Origin: Bacteroidota bacterium
GTDB taxonomy: Bacteria; Bacteroidota; Bacteroidia; AKYH767-A; JAHEYN01
Length of the DNA: 57,798 nt
Reading direction: 5' to 3'
NCBI GenBank assembly: GCA_947448795.1
Contig: CANFOZ010000009.1
Span: forward strand, 1-57,798
Shown here: piece after piece, positions 8,544 through 18,380 of the stretch
Layout of the letters: every line of letters begins with the position of its first letter
How positions within the stretch are numbered: the stretch's first letter is position 1
Position numbers and translations under genes: made by a program
Notes under the pieces: model-generated
Told to the model about the DNA's origin: nothing
Databases searched by the model: none
The model's input: only the letters and a program-made list of their open reading frames with translations

Positions 8544-11192
8544 ATGAAAAGACTGCTTTTTTTATTGCTCCTGATCGGATTCACTTCCGTGGCTTTCGCT
8601 ACCCACAACAAAGCCGGAGAGATAACCTATCGCCATATCTCAGGGCTGACCTACGAAGTTACCATTACCACCTACACTGATTCGGGTGCAAATGCCGACC
8701 GCAATCAGCTGGAAGTGTTTTGGGGCGACATGTCAAGCGACTCACTCGGCCGTCACAATGGACCTCCGAACGGAGCTGGGTTTCATGATGGCGAGCTCCT
8801 TATTGGTTATCACACCAAAAAAAATATCTATACAGGGACGCACACCTATCCAGGCAGCGCCACGTATGTGATCTCCATGCAGGATTTAAATCGCGTGGAC
8901 GCAATCATCAACATGCCCAACTCGGTGAATATCCCTTTTTACATCGAAACCGTGTTAGTCACCAACGGTGCAATCAACCCCGAAAACAGCTCGCCGGTGC
9001 TGAATAACCCTGCCGTAGACAGAGCCTGTGTGAATAAGCTTTTCGTGCATAACCCCTGGGCTGTCGATCCGGATGGAGATAGCCTTTCCTACGAGCTTAG
9101 TTCCTGCGAATGGAACCACGACTCCGTTCCTCCTGGTTATAGCATTCCGCCCGGCGTGAGTATTAACTCGGTAACAGGCGATTTTGTTTGGAATACCCCC
9201 ACAAGCATCGGATGGTTTAGTTTTGCTTTTCGAGTTATCGAGTGGCGCAATGGTTTTAAAATCGGGTATGTCACCAGAGATATGCTTGTGATTGTACAAT
9301 CCTGTCCCGACGAGAATCCGCCGGTGATTCAGCCTCCTGCTAACCTCTGCGTATCCGCCGGTGATTCAGCCAACTTCTCCATTCACGCAACCGACCCTGA
9401 CTTAACCATAACAGGCAATCCAAGAGACAGCATCACCCTTAGTTCAACGGGAGCAACATACAACCTGCCGAATGCATCGGTGTTCACTCAAACCGTTAAA
9501 CTAAAAGGCTCCGCAGACGGTGTGTTCCAATGGAAAACCTCCTGTGCTGAAGTGCGCAAGCAGCCCTATGCGGTTTATGTAAAAGCCGTCGACAGCTACC
9601 CCGACCATCTTGCTGATTATAAAACAGTAAGCATCACGGTAGTAGGGCCTGCCCCTCAAAACCCAACGGCAGCGGCCTTTGGAACATCTATTTTCCTAAC
9701 TTGGGAAGCAAGTCAATGCAGCCAAGCAATTGGGTACAAAATATACCGGCGCAACGGCTTTTACACAGGTACCATAAGCTGTCCTTGCAATACCGGAGCG
9801 CCTGATGGTGGAGGCTTTGTAGAAATTATGCAGGTATCAGGACTGAATACAACCACCTACACCGATGATAACAATGGCGAAGGATTGATTCATGGAAACG
9901 ACTACTGCTACCTTATCGTTGCCGTTTACCCGGATGGCGCCTTGAGTTGTGCATCGCCACAGGTTTGTGCCGAATTGAAAAAAGATTTACCCGTTATTAC
10001 CAATGTTGATATACTAAGCACTGCTGCGGTTTCTGGAAGCATCTATCTGGCTTGGTCGCCACCCACCGAAATCGACACGATTTTAAATCCTCCGCCCTAT
10101 AAAATCAAGCTGATGCGCTCCGACAACGTGGGCATAAGTTATCAAATAGCCACCGAAATCAGCAATGTGTTTGTCGACACCACCTTCATAGATACCTACA
10201 ACACAGCGAGTGGAAAACTGATTTACAAAGCGATGCTCGTTAACAGCACAACTGCTGAACCGGAGCACCTATTGGGTTCTTCACACACCGCCTCGTCGAT
10301 TCTTTTGACCATCTCCCCTACCGATAAACGCCTCGATCTTAGCTGGAGCGAAGATGTGCCATGGACAAACGGGAGCTATGATGTGTTTAGACTCAATCCC
10401 TCCACCACGTTGTATGACTCTATTGGCAGGACAAGCAGTCGTGCTTTTTCCGATACCGGCTTGGTAAATGGAGTCGCCTATTGCTATGTGGTTCGAAGCA
10501 ATGGCGCCTATTCGGGCAGCGGCTTTGTGAATCCAATTGAAAACCGCTCGCAGCAAGCATGTGCATCGCCGATCGACAATGTAGCTCCGTGCAGCCCTGT
10601 CCTGCATGTACTCAACGATTGCGCAGAGTATAATAACACCTTGTCGTGGAACAACCCGAACCTTACTTGCGCAAATGATGTAATGAGCTACCTCGTTTAT
10701 TATAGTCCCACGCTAACGGGTGCGCCCTTGCAAATTGCAAGCATTAGTTCGGCTGAAGACACCGTTTTTCTGCATGAAAAACTTTTAACCACAAGTGCTG
10801 GATGCTATACAGTATCAGCTGTCGACTCAGCAGGAAACGAAAGTGAGCAAAGCGCTCCTGTGTGTGTCGACAACTGCCCTGAATACACACTTCCAAATGT
10901 CTTTACTCCCGATGGAAATGGCATCAACGACCTCTTCAAACCTTTTCCATATCGCTATGTCGAATCCATCGATTTGCATATATACAACCGATGGGGTGTC
11001 GACGTATTTCACACCACCGATCCAGAGGTAAATTGGGACGGAAGAAGTGAGTCAAGCAAAAAAGAATGTTCGGAAGGCGTTTACTTCTACACCTGCAAGG
11101 TTAACACCATACGGCTCGAAGGCATCGTGCCCGTTCAACTTCGCGGCTTCTTTCACTTGGTCAACAGCCAAGACAATGGCCCAGTAAAATAA
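8544..11192 (+). CDS. Secreted multidomain protein with type B gliding-motility C-terminal sorting domain
   Basis: Large exported protein of 882 aa with a signal peptide at residues 1-19 (MKRLLFLLLLIGFTSVAFA). The mature start THNKAGEITYRH, with an Ig/cadherin-like N-terminal domain, belongs to a recurrent Bacteroidota surface-protein type. Fibronectin-III-like modules occupy about residues 375-780 (for example NPTAAAFGTSIFLTWEAS and DKRLDLSWSEDV). The C-terminus has NVFTPDGNGINDLF and HIYNRWGVDVF, the signature of type B cargo of the type IX secretion system. Paired cysteines in the modules suggest disulfides. Predicted location is the cell surface or medium; the ligand is unknown. It precedes ribE by 11 bases, which may only reflect compact packing. 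Confidence 0.9.
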   Translation: MKRLLFLLLLIGFTSVAFATHNKAGEITYRHISGLTYEVTITTYTDSGANADRNQLEVFWGDMSSDSLGRHNGPPNGAGFHDGELLIGYHTKKNIYTGTHTYPGSATYVISMQDLNRVDAIINMPNSVNIPFYIETVLVTNGAINPENSSPVLNNPAVDRACVNKLFVHNPWAVDPDGDSLSYELSSCEWNHDSVPPGYSIPPGVSINSVTGDFVWNTPTSIGWFSFAFRVIEWRNGFKIGYVTRDMLVIVQSCPDENPPVIQPPANLCVSAGDSANFSIHATDPDLTITGNPRDSITLSSTGATYNLPNASVFTQTVKLKGSADGVFQWKTSCAEVRKQPYAVYVKAVDSYPDHLADYKTVSITVVGPAPQNPTAAAFGTSIFLTWEASQCSQAIGYKIYRRNGFYTGTISCPCNTGAPDGGGFVEIMQVSGLNTTTYTDDNNGEGLIHGNDYCYLIVAVYPDGALSCASPQVCAELKKDLPVITNVDILSTAAVSGSIYLAWSPPTEIDTILNPPPYKIKLMRSDNVGISYQIATEISNVFVDTTFIDTYNTASGKLIYKAMLVNSTTAEPEHLLGSSHTASSILLTISPTDKRLDLSWSEDVPWTNGSYDVFRLNPSTTLYDSIGRTSSRAFSDTGLVNGVAYCYVVRSNGAYSGSGFVNPIENRSQQACASPIDNVAPCSPVLHVLNDCAEYNNTLSWNNPNLTCANDVMSYLVYYSPTLTGAPLQIASISSAEDTVFLHEKLLTTSAGCYTVSAVDSAGNESEQSAPVCVDNCPEYTLPNVFTPDGNGINDLFKPFPYRYVESIDLHIYNRWGVDVFHTTDPEVNWDGRSESSKKECSEGVYFYTCKVNTIRLEGIVPVQLRGFFHLVNSQDNGPVK

Positions 11193-11203
11193 ACTAGAGA
11201 ATC

Positions 11204-11806
11204 ATGTTCACAGGAATTATAGAATCAGCAGGCGTTATCACAAACATCCAAAAAAATGGTGATAACATACGCTTCACCATTACTAGCGAATTTAGCAGCG
11301 AACTCGCCTTGGGTCAGAGTGTGGCGCATAACGGAGTATGCCTTACTATAGAAAAAACAGATACACCTAACTATACTGTTACGGCGATACAAGAGACCTT
11401 GAACAAAACCGATTTGGGTCAGTGGAAAATAGGCGACCGCGTAAACCTTGAGCGCGCCATGAAAATGGGAGATCGTATGGATGGGCACATCGTGCAAGGC
11501 CATGTTGACAAAACACTCGACTGCATCGCCGTTGAAAAACACGAAGGAAGCACCGTATTTACTTTCGGTTTAGAAGATAATGACGACACGCTGATCGTAC
11601 CCAAAGGCTCGGTTTGTATAAATGGAGTAAGCCTGACGGTTGCGGAAACGAAGGACGGGCAGTTTTCGGTGGCGATAATTCCCTATACCTTTGAGCACAC
11701 TAACTTCAGCACGTTAGCAAAAGGATCAAGGGTGAACATCGAATTTGATATCCTGGGCAAATACGCGGCACGACACATGGCCGCTTTTAAAAAAGAAAAT
11801 GCATAG
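11204..11806 (+). CDS. ribE: Riboflavin synthase, alpha subunit
   Basis: Converts two molecules of dimethyl-ribityllumazine into riboflavin and its pyrimidine precursor. The 200 aa contain the tandem lumazine-binding repeats of the family. The first begins MFTGIIESAGVI with VCLTIEK; the second begins GHIVQGHVD with CINGVSLTVAE. Length is typical. It lies 11 bases downstream of the large secreted protein gene. No other riboflavin gene is present in the window. Confidence 0.96.
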   Translation: MFTGIIESAGVITNIQKNGDNIRFTITSEFSSELALGQSVAHNGVCLTIEKTDTPNYTVTAIQETLNKTDLGQWKIGDRVNLERAMKMGDRMDGHIVQGHVDKTLDCIAVEKHEGSTVFTFGLEDNDDTLIVPKGSVCINGVSLTVAETKDGQFSVAIIPYTFEHTNFSTLAKGSRVNIEFDILGKYAARHMAAFKKENA

Positions 11807-11818
11807 GTGGATCGAATA

Positions 11819-11944
11819 CTAGATCCAACCCATAGACACCTTTTTCTTCTTGCGGCCTTTTAAGTCCTTTGGACCACTTCCGCATCCAACAGCAAGGATA
11901 AGGACCGCGAGAAAAAGAGTAATGATAGCGAGGGCTTTTTTCAT
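11819..11944 (-). CDS. Very small lipoprotein, 41 aa
   Basis: Reading the minus strand from ATG at 11944 gives a 41-residue protein beginning MKKALAIITLFLAVLILAVG, then Cys 21, GSGPKDLKGRKKKKVSMGWI and a TAG stop at 11819-11821. It has a short basic N-region, a hydrophobic stretch and a lipobox-like LAVGC, so a 21-residue mature lipopeptide with a lysine/arginine cluster is expected. A -7 element TAATTTTG lies 25 bases upstream. I believe similar micro-lipoproteins exist in other Bacteroidota, but I know no function. It converges on ribE and is divergent from RNase R. Confidence 0.6.
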   Translation of the reverse strand: MKKALAIITLFLAVLILAVGCGSGPKDLKGRKKKKVSMGWI

Positions 11945-11968
11945 GCGCTTAAGTATAAGGTTACATTC

Positions 11969-11976
11969 CAAAATTA
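11969..11976 (-). promoter_or_regulatory. -7 element upstream of the 41-aa lipoprotein
   Basis: TAATTTTG on the minus strand matches TAnnTTTG. No clear TTG is visible at the -33 position. Confidence 0.3.
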
Positions 11977-12058
11977 TTAAAAGATTACTGTTCTAAAAAA
12001 TTAAACTTAAAATTCAGCATCGAGTACTGCTAATAGCATGATCCGATGCACACCATAC

Positions 12059-14191
12059 ATGGCAAAAAAAAACACAAAAGAAACGGAGTGTAACCCCTAC
12101 GACCTGCAGAATATAACACGACTTATTCTTAAAATCTTTCAGGACATCCCGCGCCCGCTGAACTACAAGCAGGTGGCTAAGCAGCTCGGGCATCATGGCT
12201 TAGAACCAGGGCGTGATGTGGTTATTCAGTGCCTTTTAAAACTTGAGGCCTCCGAAGAAATCATGCTGATAGATCATTTCAAATATCGGCTGCGCCCAAA
12301 GCGTACCTATCTTGAAGGGTATATCGAGCTTACGCAAAAAGGATCTGGCTACGTTACTGTGGAAGGCCTTGAGAAAGACATTTTTATATCCCCAATAAAA
12401 ACGGCCAATGCCTTAAACGGCGACAAAGTAAAGATCATGCTTTATGACAGCGGTCGCGACCGGCAAGATGCCGAAGTGGTGGATGTGCTCGAGCGGGTCA
12501 AAACAGACTATGCAGGCATCATCGAAATCACGCCACGCTTCGCCTTTCTGAAGCCCGACAACAACAAGATGCCGGTGGATATCTTCATTCCGCTGAATCA
12601 TTTGAATAATGCGCAGCAGGGCGAAAAGGTGGTAGCACAGATTATCGAATGGAAGAAAGGCGAAAAAAATCCGACTGGAAAAATCATTCATGTGCTCGGC
12701 ATGCCGGGCGAAAATGACACCGAAATGCATGCGATTCTTTCGGAATACGGCCTCCCGCTCTCCTTTCCAAAGCTTGTTGAAGCAGAAGCCGATACGATCC
12801 CCGAAACAATCCCCGAAGAAGAAATAGCACGCCGACGCGACTTCCGTGGCACCACCACCTTCACTATCGACCCCGAGGATGCGAAGGATTTTGATGATGC
12901 GCTCTCCATAAAAAAACTTAAAAACGGCCTCTACGAAATCGGCGTTCACATTGCCGATGTAACCCATTACTTGCCCGAAGGATCGGTGATGGATAAGGAA
13001 GCCTTCGAACGGGCAACATCTATTTATCTCGTGGACCGCGTTATTCCCATGCTTCCGGAGAAACTATCCAACCATGTCTGCTCGCTGCGTCCCAACGAAG
13101 ATAAACTGTGTTTTTCGGCCGTCTTTCACATGAATGAGGATGGCAAGATTTCGGACGAATGGTTTGGTCGTACCGTCATTCATTCCATCAAACGCTTCAC
13201 CTACGAAGAAGCGCAAAGCGTAATCGAAACACAAGAAGGTCCTTTGAAAGAAGAGATACTGCTTATGGACAGCATCGCCAAAACACTGCGCGCTGAACGC
13301 TTTAAAAAAGGGGCCATTAGCTTCGAAAAGACAGAAGTGAAATTCCGTTTGGATGAGCGCGGAAATCCACTGAGCGTGTACACAAAAGAAAACAAGGACT
13401 CCAATAAGTTGATCGAAGAGTTTATGCTGCTAGCCAATCGCAAAGTAGCCGAATTCGCGAGCAAAAAAGCAGGGATAAAACGCACCTTCGTGTATCGGGT
13501 GCACGATGTGCCCGTGGCCGACAAACTGTTGGCCTTTACAGAGTTTGCTGGCAAGTTTGGATATCGCGTGAACACGGGCAACGAGAAAGAGATCGCGAGC
13601 TCGCTTAACAAACTCATGAAAGATGTGCGTGGAAAAAAAGAGCAGAATGTGCTCGAGCAATTGGCGATCCGCACGATGGCCAAAGCCATTTACACCACCG
13701 ACAACATCGGCCACTACGGCTTGGCCTTCGAATACTACAGCCACTTCACCTCACCGATCCGTCGTTATCCGGATGTGATGGTGCACCGCATCCTGCAACA
13801 CTATCTCGATGGCAAAGGGTCGGTGAACGCAAAGAATTTTGAGCTCAAATGCAAGCATGCTACCGACATGGAGATCAAGGCCTCACATGCCGAACGCGAT
13901 TCGATTAAATTCAAACAGGTGCAGTTTCTGCAAAGCCGCGTTGGACAGATTTTCGACGGCATCGTCAGCGGAGTTACCGAATGGGGTATGTTTGTGGAGA
14001 TCTCCGAAAACAAATGCGAAGGCATGATCCGCCTGCGCGACATGCGCGACGACTACTACCTGTTCGACGAACGCAATTTCTGCATTTCCGGGAAGCGCAA
14101 ACGCAAGAAGTTTCAACTCGGTGATAGCGTGAAAGTAAAAATCATTCGCGCCGACTTGCTGAAAAGACAGGTAGATATGGAGCTGGTATAA
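12059..14191 (+). CDS. rnr: Ribonuclease R
   Basis: Processive 3'-5' exoribonuclease of the RNB family that degrades structured RNA in the cytoplasm. Cold-shock-like OB domains occupy the N-terminal third. The catalytic RNB domain begins near TFTIDPEDAKDFDDALS with its metal-binding aspartates. An S1 domain (GQIFDGIVSGVTEWGMFVEI) lies at the C-terminus. I prefer ATG 12059 (MAKKNTKE, 710 aa); an in-frame ATG at 12038 would add seven residues. The gene ends at a strong hairpin shared with the convergent M16 peptidase. Confidence 0.96.
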   Translation: MAKKNTKETECNPYDLQNITRLILKIFQDIPRPLNYKQVAKQLGHHGLEPGRDVVIQCLLKLEASEEIMLIDHFKYRLRPKRTYLEGYIELTQKGSGYVTVEGLEKDIFISPIKTANALNGDKVKIMLYDSGRDRQDAEVVDVLERVKTDYAGIIEITPRFAFLKPDNNKMPVDIFIPLNHLNNAQQGEKVVAQIIEWKKGEKNPTGKIIHVLGMPGENDTEMHAILSEYGLPLSFPKLVEAEADTIPETIPEEEIARRRDFRGTTTFTIDPEDAKDFDDALSIKKLKNGLYEIGVHIADVTHYLPEGSVMDKEAFERATSIYLVDRVIPMLPEKLSNHVCSLRPNEDKLCFSAVFHMNEDGKISDEWFGRTVIHSIKRFTYEEAQSVIETQEGPLKEEILLMDSIAKTLRAERFKKGAISFEKTEVKFRLDERGNPLSVYTKENKDSNKLIEEFMLLANRKVAEFASKKAGIKRTFVYRVHDVPVADKLLAFTEFAGKFGYRVNTGNEKEIASSLNKLMKDVRGKKEQNVLEQLAIRTMAKAIYTTDNIGHYGLAFEYYSHFTSPIRRYPDVMVHRILQHYLDGKGSVNAKNFELKCKHATDMEIKASHAERDSIKFKQVQFLQSRVGQIFDGIVSGVTEWGMFVEISENKCEGMIRLRDMRDDYYLFDERNFCISGKRKRKKFQLGDSVKVKIIRADLLKRQVDMELV

Positions 14192-14194
14192 AAC

Positions 14195-14228
14195 AAAAGC
14201 CCGACAGAAAAATCTGCCGGGCTTTTTT
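14195..14228. terminator. Bidirectional rho-independent terminator
   Basis: A hairpin with arms AAAGCCCG-a-CAGA and TCTG-c-CGGGCTTT and loop AAAA is flanked by A and T runs. It sits 3 bases after the RNase R stop and 15 bases before the end of the convergent M16 gene, so it can end both transcripts. Confidence 0.85.
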
Positions 14229-14242
14229 ATGAAACCGTTCTT

Positions 14243-17077
14243 TTACTTCGCTTCTGTTGGAACCACCACGTTTCCGTCTGAATCCATATCGACAAGGGGA
14301 TAACCCAGTTTAGCAAGTCCCGCACGCACTTTCTTTTTATCACCAACAATCACGATGTTCATGGCGTTGTAAGGCAATTGCTTTTTGGCTATCGCATCCA
14401 ATTCCTCCAGCGTAATAGCGTTCAGCAACTTCGTTTGTTGGCTAACAAAATCTTTATCCAGGCCATAGGTAACTATCTGACGAAGAAAAAGCCCCTTCTG
14501 ACCATTCGACTCGTAGCGCAGCGCATCGCGCTGACCGATGGATTTACGCGTGAATTCAAGCTCTGCAGCCGTCATGCCTTTATCTGCATAGTTTTTTATT
14601 TCTTTCATAAACTCCACCGTTGCGCTATCGGTAACATCACCACGAATACCGGCTGATGCTACAAAAGGACCTTTAAGTTTATCTCCGTTGAAGGAGCTTC
14701 TCGCCCCATAGGTCCAGCCTTTATCTTCGCGCAGATTCAAGTTGATACGACTGTTGAAAGCACCACCCAGGCAAAAGTTCATCAAGCCGGTCTTAAAGTA
14801 CTCGCCTGTTGCATCATACGGAATAGACATGTATCCAATGCGAAACTCCGACTGCGGAGCGCGGTCTTTATCTACTAAGTAAATGGTTGTTTTACTGATA
14901 GCAGGTGCTTCGCCCAAAACAGGAATAGACACCTTCTGTGCAGGCCAATCGCTCAAGAAACGCAGTTTGGAAAGCACAGTCTCCTGCTCTACATCACCTA
15001 CAATCACTAGGCTTGAAACAGATGGAGAGAGGCGTTCTTTATAAAACGCTTTCACATCTTCCAGGGTCAGGTTTTTCACCGACTCGGCAGTGCCTATAAC
15101 AGGCATACTCAAAATATGCGCGCCGCCATACAGCAGCTTGTTAAACACATTGCTCGCCATTACAGTGGCTGAAGTGCGCTGATTGGCTATCGTTTCGAGC
15201 TGCTGCTTTTTAAGACGCTCAAACTCCGTTGCATCAAAGCGCGGATGAAAGAGTCGCTCCTGCATCAATTCAAGCGCGGCATCCACATTTTTTACCAATC
15301 CTGAAACGCTTACAGAAAGGTAATCGCCGGAGGCGCTCACGCTAACATCACTGCCTAATTTTTCGGTGCGATCAGCCAGCTCTTCCGCCGTGTATTTCTC
15401 GGTCGACTCATTCATCAAGGCAGCCGTCAGATAGGCCAAGCCCGCTTTAGAAACAGGCTCTACTTTATGGCCCGCTTCGATGGATAACAAAATGGAATAG
15501 GTCGGTATCTCATTGGTGTTTGCACCAATTACTTTCATGCCGTTCGAAAAGGTGCTCGACCAATAGGCAGGAACTTTAACAAGCGGAGCAGGTCCCGCAA
15601 CAGGCTTGTTGTTGCGATCGAAACTATCGTGTGCCTTTTTGTAAACGAGGCCACTGTAATCGGTCACATTCATCGCTGTGCCCGTTGTTAGTGGGGTAAA
15701 GTTATTCGGCTTAGCAACTTGCTCGGGCTTGCCTTTCGGATAAACACTAAGAATCACAGCTGGCTTGCCTTTGATATAGGTGTTGTAAACACGCATCACA
15801 TCCGCTTTCGTTACGCGCAGATAGCGATTGAGTTCGTTGCCGATTTGGTTTGGATTGCCGGTGAATGTTTGATAAGAAGCCAAAGAAGATGCTTTCCCAT
15901 TTACTGTAGATATGGAGTTTATCAAGTCCGCTTCATGACCTGCTTTGAAACGCTGCAAGTCATCGTCGGTCACCCCGCGCGCTTCAAACTCAGCCAACGA
16001 TGTACGCAGCATCGCCTCCATGTCAGTCAAACTCTTGTCGGGCATAGCACGCACACTGAGCTCAAAGTCGCCAGCCAGCTCCGAAGTCGGATGCATAGCA
16101 TCCGCTGATACAGCCAACTCTGTTTTTATAAAATTCTTATATAGAATCGAATTCTTGCCTCCGCCGATGATGTCGGCTAAGATATCCAACGGTGCCTCAT
16201 CTGCTGAATAGGACGCCACCGTTGGGAAAGACAAGGAGACCATTGGAAAACGGATGTTGTCCTCATACGAAATGTAACGATCGGCATCGATTGTCACAGG
16301 CAGTTTGGCCATCGGCTTCACCTCTGGGCATCGCGGAATAGAGCCAAAATAGATTTCGGCCAACTTCACCACCTCTGCCGGCTTCACATCTCCTGCAATG
16401 GTTAAAGTAGCATTGTTCGGTCCATACCAACGCAAGAAGAACTTCTTCAGGTCTTCCACATTGCTGCGATTTAGATCTTCGATGTATCCGATCGTGAGCC
16501 ACGAATAGGGATGTCCATAAGGAAATAAAGCTTGTGCAGTCTTCTCACGAGCAAGGCCATACGGGCGGTTGTCGTAATTCTGACCGCGTTCGTTCTTCAC
16601 TGTAGAGCGCTGTACTTCAAACTTCTGCTGTGTAACAGCATCCAGTAAAAAGCCCATGCGATCCGACTCTAGCCACATAGCCACTTCCAGCTGGTTACTC
16701 GGCATCGTCTCGAAATAGTTGGTGCGGTCTTGGTTGGTAGTACCGTTAAGGGTTCCACCAGCCTCCGAAACAATCTTGAAGTGCTGCTCGTCACCAACGT
16801 GATCACTGCCCTGAAACATCATGTGTTCAAAGAAATGCGCGAAGCCCGATTTACCAATCTCCTCTCTCGCTGATCCCACATGATAGGTCACATCGGTATG
16901 CACGATGGGATCAGAATGATCTTCGTGAATAATCAAGGTAAGTCCGTTGGACAAGAGGTATTTCTCGTAAGGAATAACCAACTCATTGCCTTTGCGCTCT
17001 ACTTTATCAACCAATCTAGTTTGGGCAAAGCTCAATGCGCTAAGCAGCATGAAGCTGGAAAAAATAAGTTTTCTCAT
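14243..17077 (-). CDS. Exported M16 family zinc metallopeptidase (double-unit)
   Basis: A 944-residue protein with a signal peptide (MRKLIFSSFMLLSALSFAQ) and two consecutive M16 units. The first unit carries the inverted zinc motif HFFEH (in GFAHFFEHMMFQGSDH, about residues 80-95) and the downstream glutamate in VKNERGQN. The second unit (from about residue 500) lacks the motif, as is usual for the partner half that closes the chamber. It is expected in the periplasm and degrades peptides. It has its own -7 element upstream and ends at the shared terminator with rnr. Confidence 0.93.
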   Translation of the reverse strand: MRKLIFSSFMLLSALSFAQTRLVDKVERKGNELVIPYEKYLLSNGLTLIIHEDHSDPIVHTDVTYHVGSAREEIGKSGFAHFFEHMMFQGSDHVGDEQHFKIVSEAGGTLNGTTNQDRTNYFETMPSNQLEVAMWLESDRMGFLLDAVTQQKFEVQRSTVKNERGQNYDNRPYGLAREKTAQALFPYGHPYSWLTIGYIEDLNRSNVEDLKKFFLRWYGPNNATLTIAGDVKPAEVVKLAEIYFGSIPRCPEVKPMAKLPVTIDADRYISYEDNIRFPMVSLSFPTVASYSADEAPLDILADIIGGGKNSILYKNFIKTELAVSADAMHPTSELAGDFELSVRAMPDKSLTDMEAMLRTSLAEFEARGVTDDDLQRFKAGHEADLINSISTVNGKASSLASYQTFTGNPNQIGNELNRYLRVTKADVMRVYNTYIKGKPAVILSVYPKGKPEQVAKPNNFTPLTTGTAMNVTDYSGLVYKKAHDSFDRNNKPVAGPAPLVKVPAYWSSTFSNGMKVIGANTNEIPTYSILLSIEAGHKVEPVSKAGLAYLTAALMNESTEKYTAEELADRTEKLGSDVSVSASGDYLSVSVSGLVKNVDAALELMQERLFHPRFDATEFERLKKQQLETIANQRTSATVMASNVFNKLLYGGAHILSMPVIGTAESVKNLTLEDVKAFYKERLSPSVSSLVIVGDVEQETVLSKLRFLSDWPAQKVSIPVLGEAPAISKTTIYLVDKDRAPQSEFRIGYMSIPYDATGEYFKTGLMNFCLGGAFNSRINLNLREDKGWTYGARSSFNGDKLKGPFVASAGIRGDVTDSATVEFMKEIKNYADKGMTAAELEFTRKSIGQRDALRYESNGQKGLFLRQIVTYGLDKDFVSQQTKLLNAITLEELDAIAKKQLPYNAMNIVIVGDKKKVRAGLAKLGYPLVDMDSDGNVVVPTEAK

Positions 17078-17097
17078 GGTGGGCTAATTTGTTTTTT

Positions 17098-17105
17098 CAA
17101 AAGTA
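17098..17105 (-). promoter_or_regulatory. -7 element of the M16 peptidase gene
   Basis: TACTTTTG on the minus strand matches TAnnTTTG and ends 20 bases before the ATG at 17077. A good -33 partner was not seen. Confidence 0.35.
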
Positions 17106-17136
17106 GTAAAAAGATGGATAGTGCTCGAGCGAGTAC

Positions 17137-18378
17137 TTATTCGTGTGCACGATGAACGGCTTTCGCAATCAGCCGCTGCCCCCCGCTCCACACCTCAAAG
17201 AAATAGGTGCCTGTTGCTACTGCTTTTGTTTCTAAAACAAAGGCGTCGCCGTTTCTAAAGCAGGTAAATGCGGCATTCACTTCGCGACCAAGGATATCGC
17301 GAACGATAACGCGTGCAGCTGGATCTAAGACACTAGTGCACTGTACCATTATTCGATCAGAAAACGGATTCGGCTGCACACTAAGTTTAGGCCTGGGTTT
17401 TATCTCGGCTACGCCGAAATAACCACTAATCAAACACGGCACCTCTTCAACACCCCATACACTATCGGTGTTCATGCTGATGTAGTGCACAGGAATGCTT
17501 CCGTTGAATTCAGCGTCGGGCGTAAGCATAATCCCGTAACGCTCACCAGGAGAAGTTTCCAAGGTGTCAGCATCCACAGCCATTGGCAAAGGGCGCCCGT
17601 CAGAATCGATGATGCGCGCATGAAAAGAGGATGGAAAAATAATTCGATTGTCGAAAAAACCGATGTTCGCTACTCGCAGATAGATGCGCTCACCTACCGC
17701 ACCGTTAATGCGCGTAGAGTCTTCATCCAGCTGCTGATGCGAATGTCCGTTCACCAAAAAATAATCGGGACGATAGGGAGGAATAGCAATCGTATGGGTG
17801 ATCGTATCTTCCACCGGAATCCCATCATGCCAAGAGCGGTCAATCTCGGAAGTAAGCCAATGCTTTGCCTGGTCGTATGCCGGACCACCCGTCCATGCTG
17901 TCTTGCCGCCATCCGCAGGACGTACGATTACCATGCCGTACATCCCCATCTGCACATGCACCACATCGGCCACATGGCAATGGTATAAATAGGTTCCGGC
18001 ATGACTGCATATCACTGTGTAGGTTGTATCTTGCCCATGACTCAACATGAACGATGTCGAAGGATCACCATCGTTTTGGGTATCCGCATCGAGTCCATGC
18101 AAGTGAATGGAATGATGGTCATTTTGAGAAATACTATACGCATGCACCACTAAGGTATCGCCTTCGTTGACAAACAAGGTTGGACCTGGAATAGTTGGAC
18201 TTGCACTCAGCATGGGCGCAAAACCAAAGATGCGCGTCACAACACCATCCCATAGCTGAATAGTGCCGACATTGCTGCGCAAGTAAATCTTGCAGGTTAC
18301 TTTATGCTGCGCAAAAGCAGAAGACAAGCTCACGAAAAGGACCGCAACTAAAAAGAAAATCGGTTTGATTTTACGCAT
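17137..18378 (-). CDS. Secreted multicopper-oxidase-like protein with type A sorting domain
   Basis: A 413-residue protein with signal peptide MRKIKPIFFLVAVLFVSLSSAFA. The first cupredoxin domain holds HLH (His 92/94) and the HCH motif (His 133, Cys 134, His 135), followed by His 141 and Met 144/146. These are plausible type 1 and trinuclear copper ligands. A second cupredoxin-like domain (about 185-325) has NGHSHQQ and few ligands. Residues from about 335 (LSVQPNPFSDRI ... GTYFFEVWSGGQ) are a type A sorting domain of type IX secretion. It starts 2 bases after the preceding cupredoxin gene, so the two are co-transcribed and may act as one split oxidase. Substrate unknown. Confidence 0.82.
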   Translation of the reverse strand: MRKIKPIFFLVAVLFVSLSSAFAQHKVTCKIYLRSNVGTIQLWDGVVTRIFGFAPMLSASPTIPGPTLFVNEGDTLVVHAYSISQNDHHSIHLHGLDADTQNDGDPSTSFMLSHGQDTTYTVICSHAGTYLYHCHVADVVHVQMGMYGMVIVRPADGGKTAWTGGPAYDQAKHWLTSEIDRSWHDGIPVEDTITHTIAIPPYRPDYFLVNGHSHQQLDEDSTRINGAVGERIYLRVANIGFFDNRIIFPSSFHARIIDSDGRPLPMAVDADTLETSPGERYGIMLTPDAEFNGSIPVHYISMNTDSVWGVEEVPCLISGYFGVAEIKPRPKLSVQPNPFSDRIMVQCTSVLDPAARVIVRDILGREVNAAFTCFRNGDAFVLETKAVATGTYFFEVWSGGQRLIAKAVHRAHE

Positions 18379-18380
18379 GC

